Positions 28,912 to 38,316 of a stretch of DNA of 64,000 nucleotides are shown here, piece by piece. The first letter of the stretch is position 1. Each line of letters opens with the position of its first letter. The notes below the pieces were generated by a model. It was not told where the DNA came from. It saw only the letters and a list, made by a program, of their open reading frames with translations, and did not search any database. The translations under genes and the position numbers were made by a program. The DNA comes from Mycolicibacterium sphagni (lineage in GTDB: Bacteria > Actinomycetota > Actinomycetes > Mycobacteriales > Mycobacteriaceae): contig NZ_NOZR01000031.1 of the NCBI RefSeq assembly GCF_002250655.1, positions 1 through 64,000 on the forward strand, written 5' to 3'.

Positions 28912-29837
28912 GACTCATTCCAGAAGCGGTCGACCCGGGCCGCGATATCGATGTCACCGGCCACCGCAACGAGCGCGGCCGCCACGATGGACGTCGGGGC
29001 ACGATCAAGCACCACCAGCCCGATCGCCGGGCTCGGCCCGTGTTTGACCATCGGTCGCGCCGCGAAAGCCTCGGGCACACCCAGTTGCGGCAACCAGGCG
29101 GTGCTCGCGATGGTGGCCCGCCGCGAGTGCGCCAGGTGTGCATACAGCGCGTCGACCGAATCCGCTTCCACCGCAGGGCGGTAATGGATGCCCTCGGCAG
29201 CCATGTTGGCGTCCAGAATGCGCCGATTACGCATCGTGGACGTCAGCACGCACAGCTGCAGTGCAGCCGCCTCCGCCCACGTCACCTCCGGCTTGCCCAT
29301 CAGCTCGCTGTCAGCGGACGCCACCAGCACGTACTGCTCCCGGTACAGCTCGACACTCCGGGTGCCCGGCAGTGCCTCGTCGTCCAGGTACGTCAACCCG
29401 GCGTCGATCTCGAAATCGGCCAGCCGCCGAGCGATCTCGCGTGACGACAGCGCCTCGATGCGCACTGAGGCTGCCGGATTGCGGGACAGGAACTCCGCGG
29501 TGATGAACGGACTGGCCGGAACCGCCGTCGGAATGGCACCCAGCCGGGCGGTGACCGTCAGCCGCCCCTGCATACGTTCGAGGTCGGCGAGCATCTCGTC
29601 GCGCTCGGCGATGATGCGCTGGGCCCATGCCACGACCCGCTGCCCCTCCTCGGTGAACCCCTCGAAGCGACGACCGCGCTGCACGATGACGATGCCCAGA
29701 TCGCGCTCCAGCTTGCGGATCGCCACCGATAGCGTCGGCTGACTGATGTGACAGCGGGCGGCGGCCCGCCCGAAGTGGCGTTCAGCGGCCAGCGCCAACA
29801 GGTAGTCCAGATGCTGCAGCAGCACGTCGTTGGCCAT
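28899..29837 (-). CDS. LysR-family transcriptional regulator
   Basis: A 312-residue LysR-type regulator: N-terminal helix-turn-helix HFGRAAARCHISQPTLSVAI, then RKLERDLGIVIVQR, and a two-lobe effector domain (LGAIPTAVPASPFITAEFL, IDAGLTYLDDEAL). I prefer the ATG at 29837, because the ATG at 29858 lies inside the palindrome at 29847-29863, the likely operator; neither has a strong ribosome binding site. It diverges from fdhF-fdhD and probably regulates that operon and itself. Confidence 0.85.
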   Translation of the reverse strand: MANDVLLQHLDYLLALAAERHFGRAAARCHISQPTLSVAIRKLERDLGIVIVQRGRRFEGFTEEGQRVVAWAQRIIAERDEMLADLERMQGRLTVTARLGAIPTAVPASPFITAEFLSRNPAASVRIEALSSREIARRLADFEIDAGLTYLDDEALPGTRSVELYREQYVLVASADSELMGKPEVTWAEAAALQLCVLTSTMRNRRILDANMAAEGIHYRPAVEADSVDALYAHLAHSRRATIASTAWLPQLGVPEAFAARPMVKHGPSPAIGLVVLDRAPTSIVAAALVAVAGDIDIAARVDRFWNESYCT

Positions 29838-29846
29838 CGATTTGAC

Positions 29847-29863
29847 GATAGACGTCATCTATC
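29847..29863. promoter_or_regulatory. LysR-type operator between LysR gene and fdhF
   Basis: GATAGACGTCATCTATC is an inverted repeat (GATAGA-N5-TCTATC) with the ATAG-N7-CTAT spacing of OxyR-type LysR sites. It is nested inside a wider repeat ATTTGAC (29840-29846) and GTCAAAT (29871-29877). It lies in the divergent promoter of the LysR gene and fdhF. Confidence 0.6.
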
Positions 29864-29938
29864 ACTGCATGTCAAATACCGATTACCGACCCCTGGCATC
29901 TGGTGCCAGTGCCCGTTTCCGAGGATTAGATTGGGGGA

Positions 29939-32275
29939 GTGGCCGGTGCCAGGGATATCGATGCGAACTACGACGAACGAGACGTCGAGGTCACCGGCGC
30001 CAAAGACAAGGCCGCCGGGGTCAAGGCCGTCATGGTCTCCATGCAACGCGGCCTCGAGCAGATGGGGCCGGTCCGTACCGTGGCGACCCTGGCCCGGATC
30101 AACCAGCGCCACGGCTTCGACTGCCCGGGTTGCGCATGGCCCGAGGAACACGGTGGCCGCAAGCTGGCAGAGTTCTGCGAAAACGGCGCCAAAGCGGTGG
30201 CCGAGGAGGCCACCAAACGGCGCGTCACGCCCGAGTTCTTCGCTCGTCACACCGTGGCCGAGCTGGCCGCCAAACCCGAGTACTGGTTATCCCAGCAGGG
30301 CCGGCTCACCCACCCGATGGTGCTGCGACCCGGCGAGCAGCACTACCGGCCGATCGACTGGGATGGCGCCTACCAACTGATCGCCGACCACCTGCATGAC
30401 CTCGCCTCCCCGCACGAGGCGGTGTTCTACACCTCCGGGCGCACCAGCAACGAAGCCGCGTTCCTCTACCAATTACTGGTCCGCAGCTTCGGAACCAACA
30501 ACCTGCCGGACTGTTCCAACATGTGCCACGAGTCATCGGGCACCGCACTGACCGATTCCATCGGCGTCGGCAAGGGCTCGGTGACCGTCGATGACGTCGA
30601 GCACGCCGACGTCATCGTCATCGCCGGACAGAATCCGGGCACCAATCATCCGCGGATGCTGTCGGTGCTGGAGAAGGCGAAAGTCAACGGCGCGAAGATC
30701 ATCGCCATCAACCCGCTCCCCGAGGCCGGCCTGATTCGGTTCAAGGATCCGCAGAAGGTGAACGGCGTGGTTGGGCACGGGGTGCCGATCGCCGACGAGT
30801 TCGTGCAGATCCGCATCGGCGGCGATCTGGCATTGTTCAAGGGGCTGGGCCGGCTGCTGGTGGAGGCCGAGGACCGCGCGCCCGGCAGCGTGATCGACCG
30901 GGAGTTCATCGCCGCGCACTGCCACGGATTCGGCGAGTACCTCGCCGACGCCCGCACCGTCGACTTGGACACCGTCACCGAGGCCACCGGGATCGCCCGA
31001 CCGCAGCTGGACCGGGTCGCGGACATGCTTGCCACCTCTGAGCGCACCATCGTCTGCTGGGCGATGGGCATCACCCAGCACACCCATGCCGTGGCCACCA
31101 TCGCCGAGATGACCAATCTGCTGTTGATGCGCGGCATGATCGGAAAGCCCGGCGCCGGAGTCTGCCCGGTGCGTGGCCATTCCAACGTCCAGGGCGACCG
31201 CACGATGGGGATCTGGGAGAAGGTCCCCGAGAAATTCCTGGCCGCGCTGGACGATCGGTTCGGCATCATCAGTCCCCGCAAGCACGGCTATGACACGGTC
31301 GACGCAATCCGGGCGATGCGTGACGGACGGGCCTCGGTATTCCTGGCCATGGGCGGCAATTTCGCTTCGGCCACGCCCGACACCCCGGTGACCGAGGCCG
31401 CACTGAAGACGTGTGCGCTGACCGTCCAGGTGTCCACGAAGCTCAACCGCAGCCATCTGATGCACGGCCGCACGGCACTGATCCTGCCCACTCTGGGCCG
31501 CACCGACCGCGACCTGGTGAACGGTCACAAACAGGTTATCTCCGTCGAGGATTCGATGTCGATGGTGCACCTGTCCCGCGGCGGGCTGACCCCGCCGAGT
31601 GACGAGGTCCGTAGCGAGGTCGCCATCATCTGCCAGCTGGCCCGCACGGTGCTCGGCGCCGATCACCCGGTGCCGTGGGAAACCTTCGCCGCCGACTACG
31701 ACACCATTCGCGACGCGATCGCCGACGTCGTGCCGGGCTGCACTGACTACAACACCCGCGTGCGTCAGCCCGACGGCTTCCAATTGCCGCACCCACCAAG
31801 AGATTCCCGCGAATTTCCCACTATCACCGGCAAGGCCAACTTCGCGGTGAACCCGTTGAATTGGGTGCCGGTGCCAGTGGGGCGCCTGGTGCTGCAGACG
31901 TTGCGCAGCCACGACCAGTACAACACCACCATCTACGGCCTCGACGACCGTTACCGCGGCGTCAAGGGTGGTCGCCGAGTGGTCTTCGTCAACCCAGCCG
32001 ACATCGAGACGCTCGGCCTGGCCGAGGGCGACCGCGTCGACTTGGTCTCGGAATTCACCGGCAGCACGGGTGAGTTGCAGGAGCGCCGCGCCAAGGACTT
32101 CCTCGTGGTGCCCTACTCCACCCCGGTCGGCAATGCCGCCGCCTACTACCCGGAGACCAATCCTCTGGTGCCGCTGGATCACGTTGCCGCCAAGTCGAAT
32201 ACGCCAGTCTCGAAGGCCGTGGTGATCCGGCTGGAACGCGGCGCAAAGGAAGGCGGCACAGCATGGGGCGGGTGA
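29939..32275 (+). CDS. fdhF: FdhF/YdeP-family molybdopterin oxidoreductase (formate dehydrogenase-like)
   Basis: A 778-residue bis-MGD oxidoreductase of the FdhF/YdeP family, like M. tuberculosis Rv2900c. The N-terminus has the family motif HGFDCPGCAWPE instead of a canonical four-Cys iron-sulfur site. Molybdopterin segments include FYTSGRTSNEAAFLYQ, CSNMCHESSG and IAGQNPGTNHPRM, with a C-terminal MGD-binding domain (FVNPADIETLGLAEGDRVDL, PYSTPVGNAAAYYPETN). GTG start at 29939. It overlaps fdhD by 13 bases. The substrate may be formate but is not certain for this family. Confidence 0.85.
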   Translation: MAGARDIDANYDERDVEVTGAKDKAAGVKAVMVSMQRGLEQMGPVRTVATLARINQRHGFDCPGCAWPEEHGGRKLAEFCENGAKAVAEEATKRRVTPEFFARHTVAELAAKPEYWLSQQGRLTHPMVLRPGEQHYRPIDWDGAYQLIADHLHDLASPHEAVFYTSGRTSNEAAFLYQLLVRSFGTNNLPDCSNMCHESSGTALTDSIGVGKGSVTVDDVEHADVIVIAGQNPGTNHPRMLSVLEKAKVNGAKIIAINPLPEAGLIRFKDPQKVNGVVGHGVPIADEFVQIRIGGDLALFKGLGRLLVEAEDRAPGSVIDREFIAAHCHGFGEYLADARTVDLDTVTEATGIARPQLDRVADMLATSERTIVCWAMGITQHTHAVATIAEMTNLLLMRGMIGKPGAGVCPVRGHSNVQGDRTMGIWEKVPEKFLAALDDRFGIISPRKHGYDTVDAIRAMRDGRASVFLAMGGNFASATPDTPVTEAALKTCALTVQVSTKLNRSHLMHGRTALILPTLGRTDRDLVNGHKQVISVEDSMSMVHLSRGGLTPPSDEVRSEVAIICQLARTVLGADHPVPWETFAADYDTIRDAIADVVPGCTDYNTRVRQPDGFQLPHPPRDSREFPTITGKANFAVNPLNWVPVPVGRLVLQTLRSHDQYNTTIYGLDDRYRGVKGGRRVVFVNPADIETLGLAEGDRVDLVSEFTGSTGELQERRAKDFLVVPYSTPVGNAAAYYPETNPLVPLDHVAAKSNTPVSKAVVIRLERGAKEGGTAWGG

Positions 32276-33090
32276 CTTCGCGGCGACGGGCCAGCCATCT
32301 GTTCGACGGCAATGCCACCGTACGCCCGGAGACATTGGTGGTCGAGGAGCCGTTGGAGATCCGCGTCAACGGGACGCCGCTGAGCGTCACGATGCGCACG
32401 CCCGGTTCCGATGTCGAACTGGCACAAGGCTTTCTGCTGACCGAAGGGGTCATCGCCGACCGCGACGACGTGCTGACGGTGCGCTATTGCCGCGGCTCAG
32501 ACGGGGCCGACGGCGGGAACACCTACAACGTTCTCGACGTCGCCTTGCGCCCCGGTGTCCCGATGCCCGAGGTGGACGTGACGCGGAACTTCTACACCAC
32601 CTCGTCGTGCGGAGTATGCGGCAAGGCCTCGATCGACGCCGTCCGGCTGACCAGCAGGCACTCCCCCGGCGACGACCCGTCGACCGTTGCCGCCTCGGTG
32701 CTCACCGCGATGCCAGACCAGCTACGTTCGGCCCAAAAGGTTTTCGCCAGCACTGGCGGATTGCACGGCGCCGCACTGTTCGGTGTCGACGGCACCATGC
32801 TGGCCGTGCGCGAGGACGTCGGTCGGCACAACGCCGTCGACAAGGTGATCGGCTGGGCCTTGGAGTCCAATCACGTCCCGCTGAGCGGCACCGTGTTGTT
32901 GGTCAGCGGCCGCGTCTCCTTCGAACTGACCCAGAAAGCGGTCATGGCGGGTATCCCGGTACTGGCTGCGGTGTCGGCACCGTCGTCGCTCGCGGTTGAC
33001 CTCGCCACCCAGTCAGGCCTGACTCTGGTGGCGTTCCTGCGCGGAGAATCGATGAATGTCTACAGCAGGGCCGACAGGGTCAAGCATTAG
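32263..33090 (+). CDS. fdhD: Formate dehydrogenase sulfurtransferase FdhD
   Basis: FdhD delivers the terminal sulfur ligand to the molybdenum cofactor of FdhF-type enzymes. The 275-residue protein has the conserved redox motif TSSCGVCGKAS (near residue 120), the GGLHGAALF segment and VREDVGRHNAVDKVIG. It overlaps the fdhF end, so the two are co-translated, matching the fdhF-fdhD pair in M. tuberculosis. Its end overlaps the convergent CoA-transferase gene by 11 bases. Confidence 0.92.
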   Translation: MGRVTSRRRASHLFDGNATVRPETLVVEEPLEIRVNGTPLSVTMRTPGSDVELAQGFLLTEGVIADRDDVLTVRYCRGSDGADGGNTYNVLDVALRPGVPMPEVDVTRNFYTTSSCGVCGKASIDAVRLTSRHSPGDDPSTVAASVLTAMPDQLRSAQKVFASTGGLHGAALFGVDGTMLAVREDVGRHNAVDKVIGWALESNHVPLSGTVLLVSGRVSFELTQKAVMAGIPVLAAVSAPSSLAVDLATQSGLTLVAFLRGESMNVYSRADRVKH

Positions 33091-33817
33091 GCACGCCACG
33101 CGCATCGGCCGACGGATCGGCGACATTTGGTTCCGATTCCTCCACGCGTTTGAGTCGCACTTCCAGGCGCGCTTGAAGATCGGCGAATGTCACACCGTAG
33201 GTATCGATCACCTTGGGGCCATCTGACCCGACCGAGAATGTGCCGAAATCGGTGTAAACCCGGCTCACACATCGCAACCCGGTGAGCGGGAAGGTGCATC
33301 GTGGGACGAGTTTCGGTGCGCCGTCTCTGTCGAACAGCGTCATCACGACAAAGACGTCCTTTGCGCCAACCGCCAAGTCCATCGCACCGCCGACGGCAGG
33401 GATGGCATCGGGTGCGCCGGTATGCCAATTCGCCAGATCGCCACCACCCGAGACCTGAAATGCGCCCATGACACACACGTCAAGGTGTCCCCCGCGCATC
33501 ATCGCAAAGGAGTCAGCGTGGTGGAAGTATGCCGCACCGGGCAATTCGGTGACAGGGACCTTGCCGGCGTTGGTCAGATCGGGATCGACGTCTTCCCCAG
33601 AAGCCGCGGGTCCCATACCCAACATGCCGTTCTCGGTGTGCAGTACCACGCCCATGTCAGGAGCAAGGTGGTCGGCAACCTTGGTGGGTAGCCCTATTCC
33701 AAGGTTCACGTAAGACCCGGCCGGGATGTCCTTGGCGACGGCTCTTGCCATTTCGTTGCCATCGCGCGGCCTCCGGTCGGCGTATTCGACAGTTCGACGC
33801 GCAGTCGAGTCGGTCAC
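33080..33817 (-). CDS. 3-oxoacid CoA-transferase subunit B (PcaJ-like)
   Basis: A 245-residue beta subunit of a class I CoA-transferase. The catalytic Glu is in HTENGMLGMGP, preceded by SYVNLGIGLPTKVADHL; PGAAYFHHADSFAMMRGGHLDVCVMG is the family core. With the alpha subunit it would move CoA from succinyl-CoA to a 3-keto acid such as 3-oxoadipate or acetoacetate. Its start overlaps the alpha stop by four bases. Last gene of the permease/CoA-transferase operon. Substrate inferred only at family level. Confidence 0.85.
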   Translation of the reverse strand: MTDSTARRTVEYADRRPRDGNEMARAVAKDIPAGSYVNLGIGLPTKVADHLAPDMGVVLHTENGMLGMGPAASGEDVDPDLTNAGKVPVTELPGAAYFHHADSFAMMRGGHLDVCVMGAFQVSGGGDLANWHTGAPDAIPAVGGAMDLAVGAKDVFVVMTLFDRDGAPKLVPRCTFPLTGLRCVSRVYTDFGTFSVGSDGPKVIDTYGVTFADLQARLEVRLKRVEESEPNVADPSADARGVPNA

Positions 33818-34506
33818 ACTTCCTCCGAATGGGCGCTGCGAGCAGCGCGCTCGACGATGCGGTCGACGTAGATGCCCGGTGTGACCACTGCCTCGGGGTC
33901 GATTTCACCGACCTCGACGACCTTGGACACTTCGGCGATGGTGAGGTCCGCGGCAGTGGCCATCACCGGACCGAAATTGCGAGCTGTCTTGCGGTACAAC
34001 AGGTTCCCAGCAAAGTCCCCGATGTGGGCACTGATCAGCGCTACGTCGCCGCGGATCGGGTACTCCAATACATACTCGCGCCCGTCGATCACGCGCACCT
34101 CCTTGCCTGCGGCCAGGGGCGTACCAACCCCCGTTGGGCAGAAGAACGCACCGATACCGGCGCCCGCGGCACGGATTCGCTCAGCAAGGTTTCCCTGCGG
34201 CACCAGCTCCAGATCCACCTTGCCGGAACGATACAACTCGTCGAACACATACGAGTCGCTCTGACGGGGGAATGAGCAGATCATCTTGCTGACTCTGCCC
34301 GCCGCGAGCAGCGCCGCCACACCGAGGTCACCGTTACCGGCGTTGTTGCTGACGATCGTCAGGTCGGTCGCGCCGTGGGCGATCAACGCGTCGACGAGGA
34401 TAGTGGGCATACCCGCCATGCCGAACCCGCCGATGAGAACCGTTGCTCCATCTTTGATTCCGGCCAATGCATCGGATACGCCACAGACGACGGTTCGGGT
34501 CATCAT
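33814..34506 (-). CDS. 3-oxoacid CoA-transferase subunit A (PcaI-like)
   Basis: A 230-residue alpha subunit. DGATVLIGGFGMAGMPTILVDAL, SNNAGNGDLGVAALLAAG, CSFPRQSDSYVFDELYRSG and VPQGNLAERIRAAG are very close to 3-oxoadipate CoA-transferase PcaI. I chose the ATG at 34506, 14 bases after the permease stop; a start at 34557 would run into the permease gene. No other beta-ketoadipate genes are nearby, so the true keto acid may differ. Coupled to subunit B by overlap. Confidence 0.85.
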   Translation of the reverse strand: MMTRTVVCGVSDALAGIKDGATVLIGGFGMAGMPTILVDALIAHGATDLTIVSNNAGNGDLGVAALLAAGRVSKMICSFPRQSDSYVFDELYRSGKVDLELVPQGNLAERIRAAGAGIGAFFCPTGVGTPLAAGKEVRVIDGREYVLEYPIRGDVALISAHIGDFAGNLLYRKTARNFGPVMATAADLTIAEVSKVVEVGEIDPEAVVTPGIYVDRIVERAARSAHSEEV

Positions 34507-34519
34507 CCGCGCCACGATG

Positions 34520-36058
34520 TCAGGACTTGGCCGCGCTCTCGGCATCGTCGCGTCCATCGACGAACACCACCTCGGTCATGCGGGCGCGATCTGGGTAGAC
34601 CCGCCAGATCCAGGCGGCATACACGATGCCCGCGATCAGCCAGGCGAACGCGATATAGCCGGCGATGTTCAGCGGTGCCGGCAGGGGGGCGATGAACGGG
34701 AAGATCGCCGAGCCCACTCCGATCGCCGCCATCAGCGCGGGAATCATCACGACAAGCGCCAAGACTGGAACGACAACGTGCAGCAGCGGATTGAATCCTT
34801 GGGATCGGTTGCGCAGGAAGTACACCAGGCAGGCGAGCGCGACGAGTGCGTACAACAGGATCGCCACGCACGTCTCGATGGTGCCGAGAAAGCCGAACGC
34901 CTGTAGCGGGCCACCGTCGAGCAGGAGGCCGGTGCCGAGTGTGAGCACCACCGAGATGAGGAGAACGGTACGCAGCGCGAAGATCGGCGTTCCCGTGGCC
35001 GGGCTGGTACGGGCGAATGCCGAAGGCAGCAGCTTGATGCGGCCCATTGCAAACAGGTGCCGGATACCCGCGTTGGTCGCTCCATTGGCGCTGGCGATCG
35101 CGGAGTTCAGAATCGCGAAAAGCAGTACGTACCAGCCCATGTGCCACACCTCCTTGGTGATGCCGAACCAGGGGGCTCCGTCGTTGTAGGCGGTGAAGTC
35201 GGAAAACCGAGCCGGCCCGAAGTACACGGTCGCCGCATAGGTGCAGAAGATGATGAAGAGTCCGAGGATCAGCGGCGAGAGCAGCGACGCCCGCAGCACG
35301 CTGCGACGAGGCTCACGTGCCTCCTCAGCCAACGGCACGACGTTCTCGAAACCGACGAAGCCGTAGATCGCATAGATCATTCCGCCCACGATGCCGGACA
35401 ACCCAACGAATCCTTCGACGGTGGCGTAATGCGGCGTGAACACCGAAAGTGTGTTGTTCGAGCCGGCTTTCACGATGAGCGTGATCGCGAGAGCCCCGAG
35501 GATGGCGAACTCGATGACGCCGAGCACGATCGATGCGTTGGTGGAGAGTTTGGCGCCGTTGCCGACAAGCCAGTAGATCAAAGCCATGCAGAGTAGTGCC
35601 GCGACGATCCACACCGGCTTCTCCGGCCACCCGAAGTCGTCGTGCAGGGTCGACGCGATGAAGCTCCCGAAAGGAAGGAACAGCGTGGAGGGGAACACGA
35701 TCCAAACACTGAGGTAGAGCCACGCCACCATGGTGCCCACGGCCGGATGCAACCCGTTGGCGACGAAGGTGTAGAAGCCGCCCGCCGAGGGGAACCGAGC
35801 CGCCATCTGGCCGATACACGTGGCCACCAGCAGCAGGCCAACCAGCGCGAAGACCAGCGATAGGCTCAAAGATGCACCAGCGAACGAGGCTCCGACGATG
35901 ACCGCCAGAGTGACGGACAACCCAGGCGCGGCCGATGCGAGCGCCTGGAAAAGCACCTCCGCGAAGCCGAGTTGACCCGCCTTCAGTGCCGAGGTCCCGT
36001 CTCCGCTGCCTGCAGTGCTGGCGTCAGGACCGTCCCGACGGATCTCTTCGAATGCCAT
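34520..36058 (-). CDS. APC-superfamily amino acid permease
   Basis: A 512-residue membrane protein with about twelve hydrophobic segments and APC-family features: LSVTLAVIVGASFAGASLSL near the N-terminus, AARFPSAGGFYTFVANGLHPAVG, and the YGFVGFENVVPLAEEAREPRR loop typical of amino-acid/polyamine transporters. GGGAG precedes the ATG at 36058. It heads the operon with the CoA-transferase genes. A shared GCTTA motif lies 24 bases upstream. It probably imports the substrate of the island. Confidence 0.87.
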   Translation of the reverse strand: MAFEEIRRDGPDASTAGSGDGTSALKAGQLGFAEVLFQALASAAPGLSVTLAVIVGASFAGASLSLSLVFALVGLLLVATCIGQMAARFPSAGGFYTFVANGLHPAVGTMVAWLYLSVWIVFPSTLFLPFGSFIASTLHDDFGWPEKPVWIVAALLCMALIYWLVGNGAKLSTNASIVLGVIEFAILGALAITLIVKAGSNNTLSVFTPHYATVEGFVGLSGIVGGMIYAIYGFVGFENVVPLAEEAREPRRSVLRASLLSPLILGLFIIFCTYAATVYFGPARFSDFTAYNDGAPWFGITKEVWHMGWYVLLFAILNSAIASANGATNAGIRHLFAMGRIKLLPSAFARTSPATGTPIFALRTVLLISVVLTLGTGLLLDGGPLQAFGFLGTIETCVAILLYALVALACLVYFLRNRSQGFNPLLHVVVPVLALVVMIPALMAAIGVGSAIFPFIAPLPAPLNIAGYIAFAWLIAGIVYAAWIWRVYPDRARMTEVVFVDGRDDAESAAKS

Positions 36059-36081
36059 CATCTCTCCCAACCATCGGAGTG

Positions 36082-36095
36082 TGCGCTTAACGAAC
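36082..36095. promoter_or_regulatory. Putative IclR-family site 1 (permease promoter)
   Basis: TGCGCTTAACGAAC lies 24 bases before the permease start. Extended and read on the other strand, GTTCGTTAAGCGCAC differs by two bases from the PcaR site GTTCGATAATCGCAC as I recall it from Pseudomonas. Similar elements occur at 37191 and 45547, in the two other divergent promoter regions of the island. Confidence 0.5.
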
Positions 36096-36237
36096 GAATG
36101 CTCGCATACCGGCCATTCCTCCGCAAGAGATCGCCAAAATGCGCGCTCGCGCTGGTCCGGCGATGCCCAAAGACCGCGAGCACGCGTGAACGCGCATCAC
36201 TGAAATGCCGACCGCGATGGGCCCATCCCGTTAGGGG

Positions 36238-37095
36238 TCAGTTCGGCGAATGCCGTAACTCCGTCTCGATATCCCGCGCCGCGGCCTGGACCTCCGGGAC
36301 GAGCGCCTGCATTTCCTCGACAGACTTGCGACCAACATGTGTCGACAGGTTGATCGCCGCGCGAACCCGGCCGGAGCGATCGCGCACCGGAACCGCGACT
36401 GCCACCAGGCCCTCTTCGAGCTCCTGGTTCACCAGCGCGAACCCCTGCTTCCGGACCTTGTCGAGTTCACCCCGAAAGACGTCCTTGCTCGTGATCGTGC
36501 GCGGCAAGATCGGCTCGAGTTCGTGCGTGGCGAGATATGCCTCGAGTTGATCCTCGGGCAGATGGGCAAGCAGCACCCGGCCCATCGCGGTGACATAGGC
36601 GGGTCGCCGCGCTCCAACATTGACCGAGATCGTCATCATGGCGGGGCCGGGGACGCGGACCACGTAAACGATGTCACCGTCGTCCAGGATCGAACCCTCG
36701 CTCGCCTCAGAGGTGGCCGCGACGAGTTGTTCAAGGCGTGGGAGTGCGATGTCAGGAAAAGACAAGGCCGAAAGATAGGAATAGCCGAGTTCCAGGACCC
36801 GCGGGGTCAGCTCGAAGCGGTTCCCTTGCGCCCGAACGTATCCCAACTCACTGAGGGTCAGCAGGAAGCGGCGGACCGCGGCGCGGGTCAGACCGAGTTC
36901 AGCACTGATCTCAGAGACCGTCATTGCCGGCTGCTGCGGCCCGAAAACGCGAATGATGGCCAGCCCCCGCTCCAAGGACTGCACGAAGTCGCGCGAGCGG
37001 CCAGCCGATTCATCGAGGGTTTCCTCGGCGGGGGAGGCATCGGGAGCGGAATCCACGGCCAAATCCGACGCACTACGTTCTGACGCAGCTTGCAC
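36238..37095 (-). CDS. IclR-family regulator (PcaR-like)
   Basis: A 285-residue IclR-type regulator with an N-terminal extension, then the winged helix FVQSLERGLAIIRVF and TVSEISAELGLTRAAVRRFLLTL. The effector domain has the family RRPAYVTAMGRVLLAHLP and the C-terminal GLVAVAVPVRDRSGRVRAAIN. The DFVQSLERGLAII start is typical of the PcaR/PcaU/PobR branch that controls aromatic or beta-ketoadipate pathways. GTG start at 37095 with GGGGAG nine bases upstream. It diverges from the VOC-SDR operon and is the likely regulator of the island. Confidence 0.87.
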   Translation of the reverse strand: MQAASERSASDLAVDSAPDASPAEETLDESAGRSRDFVQSLERGLAIIRVFGPQQPAMTVSEISAELGLTRAAVRRFLLTLSELGYVRAQGNRFELTPRVLELGYSYLSALSFPDIALPRLEQLVAATSEASEGSILDDGDIVYVVRVPGPAMMTISVNVGARRPAYVTAMGRVLLAHLPEDQLEAYLATHELEPILPRTITSKDVFRGELDKVRKQGFALVNQELEEGLVAVAVPVRDRSGRVRAAINLSTHVGRKSVEEMQALVPEVQAAARDIETELRHSPN

Positions 37096-37190
37096 GTTGC
37101 GAAACTCCCCAGATCAACCTTGACCGACGACGCCACCGTTGGTTTTACAGCGGTCGGACGTGAGACTACGGCAGTTGCCGCCCGGTAGAG

Positions 37191-37204
37191 AATGCTTAGG
37201 GCAA
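37191..37204. promoter_or_regulatory. Putative IclR-family site 2 (IclR/VOC divergent promoter)
   Basis: AATGCTTAGGGCAA shares the GCTTA-R-S-G-N-A core with the sites at 36082 and 45547. It lies 96 bases from the IclR gene start and 123 bases before the VOC gene, consistent with autoregulation plus control of the VOC-SDR operon. Confidence 0.45.
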
Positions 37205-37326
37205 CCGCCGTGCGCGCTATGCGTTCGCCTGTACGTATTGCGGACGGTCAGGCGATGTGCAACTATTCAGCGCACCGCAGCTAGCCGGCGCCGGCCGACT
37301 CTCGCCCGCAGGAGGTAGCGCCTCAT

Positions 37327-38316
37327 ATGAGCAGCCCGATAATTCAACCTCGATCCCATCGAGCCGGGGTCAACAACGGCTTCGGCGCGCTTACGGGGTT
37401 GGACCATATCGGAATCGGAGTCTCCGACATGGATGCTTCGTTAGCGTTTTACAGCGAGCTCGGCTTCACCGACGTTGTTTTCGACGTGACCGCCGACCTG
37501 CCGGGATTATCAGGTGTCACGGGGTGGGACAGCACGTTGGCGCGCATCGTTTTTCTGCGCAGCGACAATCCGACGGTGCTCGGTCGCGCGGCGATCAAGT
37601 TGGTCAACACCATCAGCCGGCCGAACCCAGCCATGCCGGAGGGCATGGGGTGGGGCGAACCCGGCATCTGCGAAGTGTGCGTCCACGTCCACGGCCAGGC
37701 CGAGTTTCACGCCGAACTCGTCCGCGCAGGGCACGTAAATTTGATGGATCCCAACGAAGCTGATCTCGACCCCTACCAGACGCACTGCGGCTTGTCCTAC
37801 GTCGCCGACCCCGACGGCGCGAAGATCGAACTCATCGAGTGGTCGACGCTCGAGGCGGGCTGGCCTGTTGTGGACGGACCGCAGGGGGTCAACCACGTCG
37901 CCTTCGGCGTGACCGACATCGAGACCACCCGGGACTTCTATCAGGCCTTGGGCTTCACCGGGCAACTGTTCGAGTCGGACGGCTACTTCGAGCCCATGCA
38001 TCCCTGGTACGCGCCGCGGACCCCACCCAGCCAACGAATGATGTTGCTCACCAGTCCACTCGGCGGCAACCTCGAACCTGTCCAGCACACGCCCGAGTCG
38101 CCCGACATGCGCGGCGAGTGGGGCCATCTGGGCACCTACGAATTCGCCATCGGCTCAAGGTGTCTCGACCGGTCCCTGGACTACCTCGACCGCCAGGGCA
38201 TCAAGCTGGTCGGCGATGCTGTCACCGTTGACCTCGGCGGCGGTGCGTCGTGGCGGTACGCGTACTTCGAAGATCCCAACGGCCTGTATGTCTACGTAAC
38301 GGAGGTGCGAGCATGA
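37327..38316 (+). CDS. Two-domain VOC-family (extradiol dioxygenase-like) protein
   Basis: A 329-residue glyoxalase/bleomycin-resistance/extradiol-dioxygenase-fold protein with two VOC modules: LDHIGIGVSDMDASLAFYSE ending at AKIELIEW, and VNHVAFGVTDIETTRDFYQA ending at DPNGLYVYVTE. The second module keeps a His (NHVAFG), a central His (GHLGTYEFAIG) and a final Glu, the usual metal triad. AGGAGGT precedes the ATG. It overlaps the SDR gene by four bases. Ring cleavage is possible, but the substrate is unknown. Confidence 0.75.
   Translation: MSSPIIQPRSHRAGVNNGFGALTGLDHIGIGVSDMDASLAFYSELGFTDVVFDVTADLPGLSGVTGWDSTLARIVFLRSDNPTVLGRAAIKLVNTISRPNPAMPEGMGWGEPGICEVCVHVHGQAEFHAELVRAGHVNLMDPNEADLDPYQTHCGLSYVADPDGAKIELIEWSTLEAGWPVVDGPQGVNHVAFGVTDIETTRDFYQALGFTGQLFESDGYFEPMHPWYAPRTPPSQRMMLLTSPLGGNLEPVQHTPESPDMRGEWGHLGTYEFAIGSRCLDRSLDYLDRQGIKLVGDAVTVDLGGGASWRYAYFEDPNGLYVYVTEVRA

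Noticed and set aside
33080..34506. A complete beta-ketoadipate (protocatechuate) pathway
   Set aside because: PcaIJ-like and PcaR-like proteins are present, but there are no protocatechuate or catechol intradiol dioxygenase, cycloisomerase or thiolase genes nearby.
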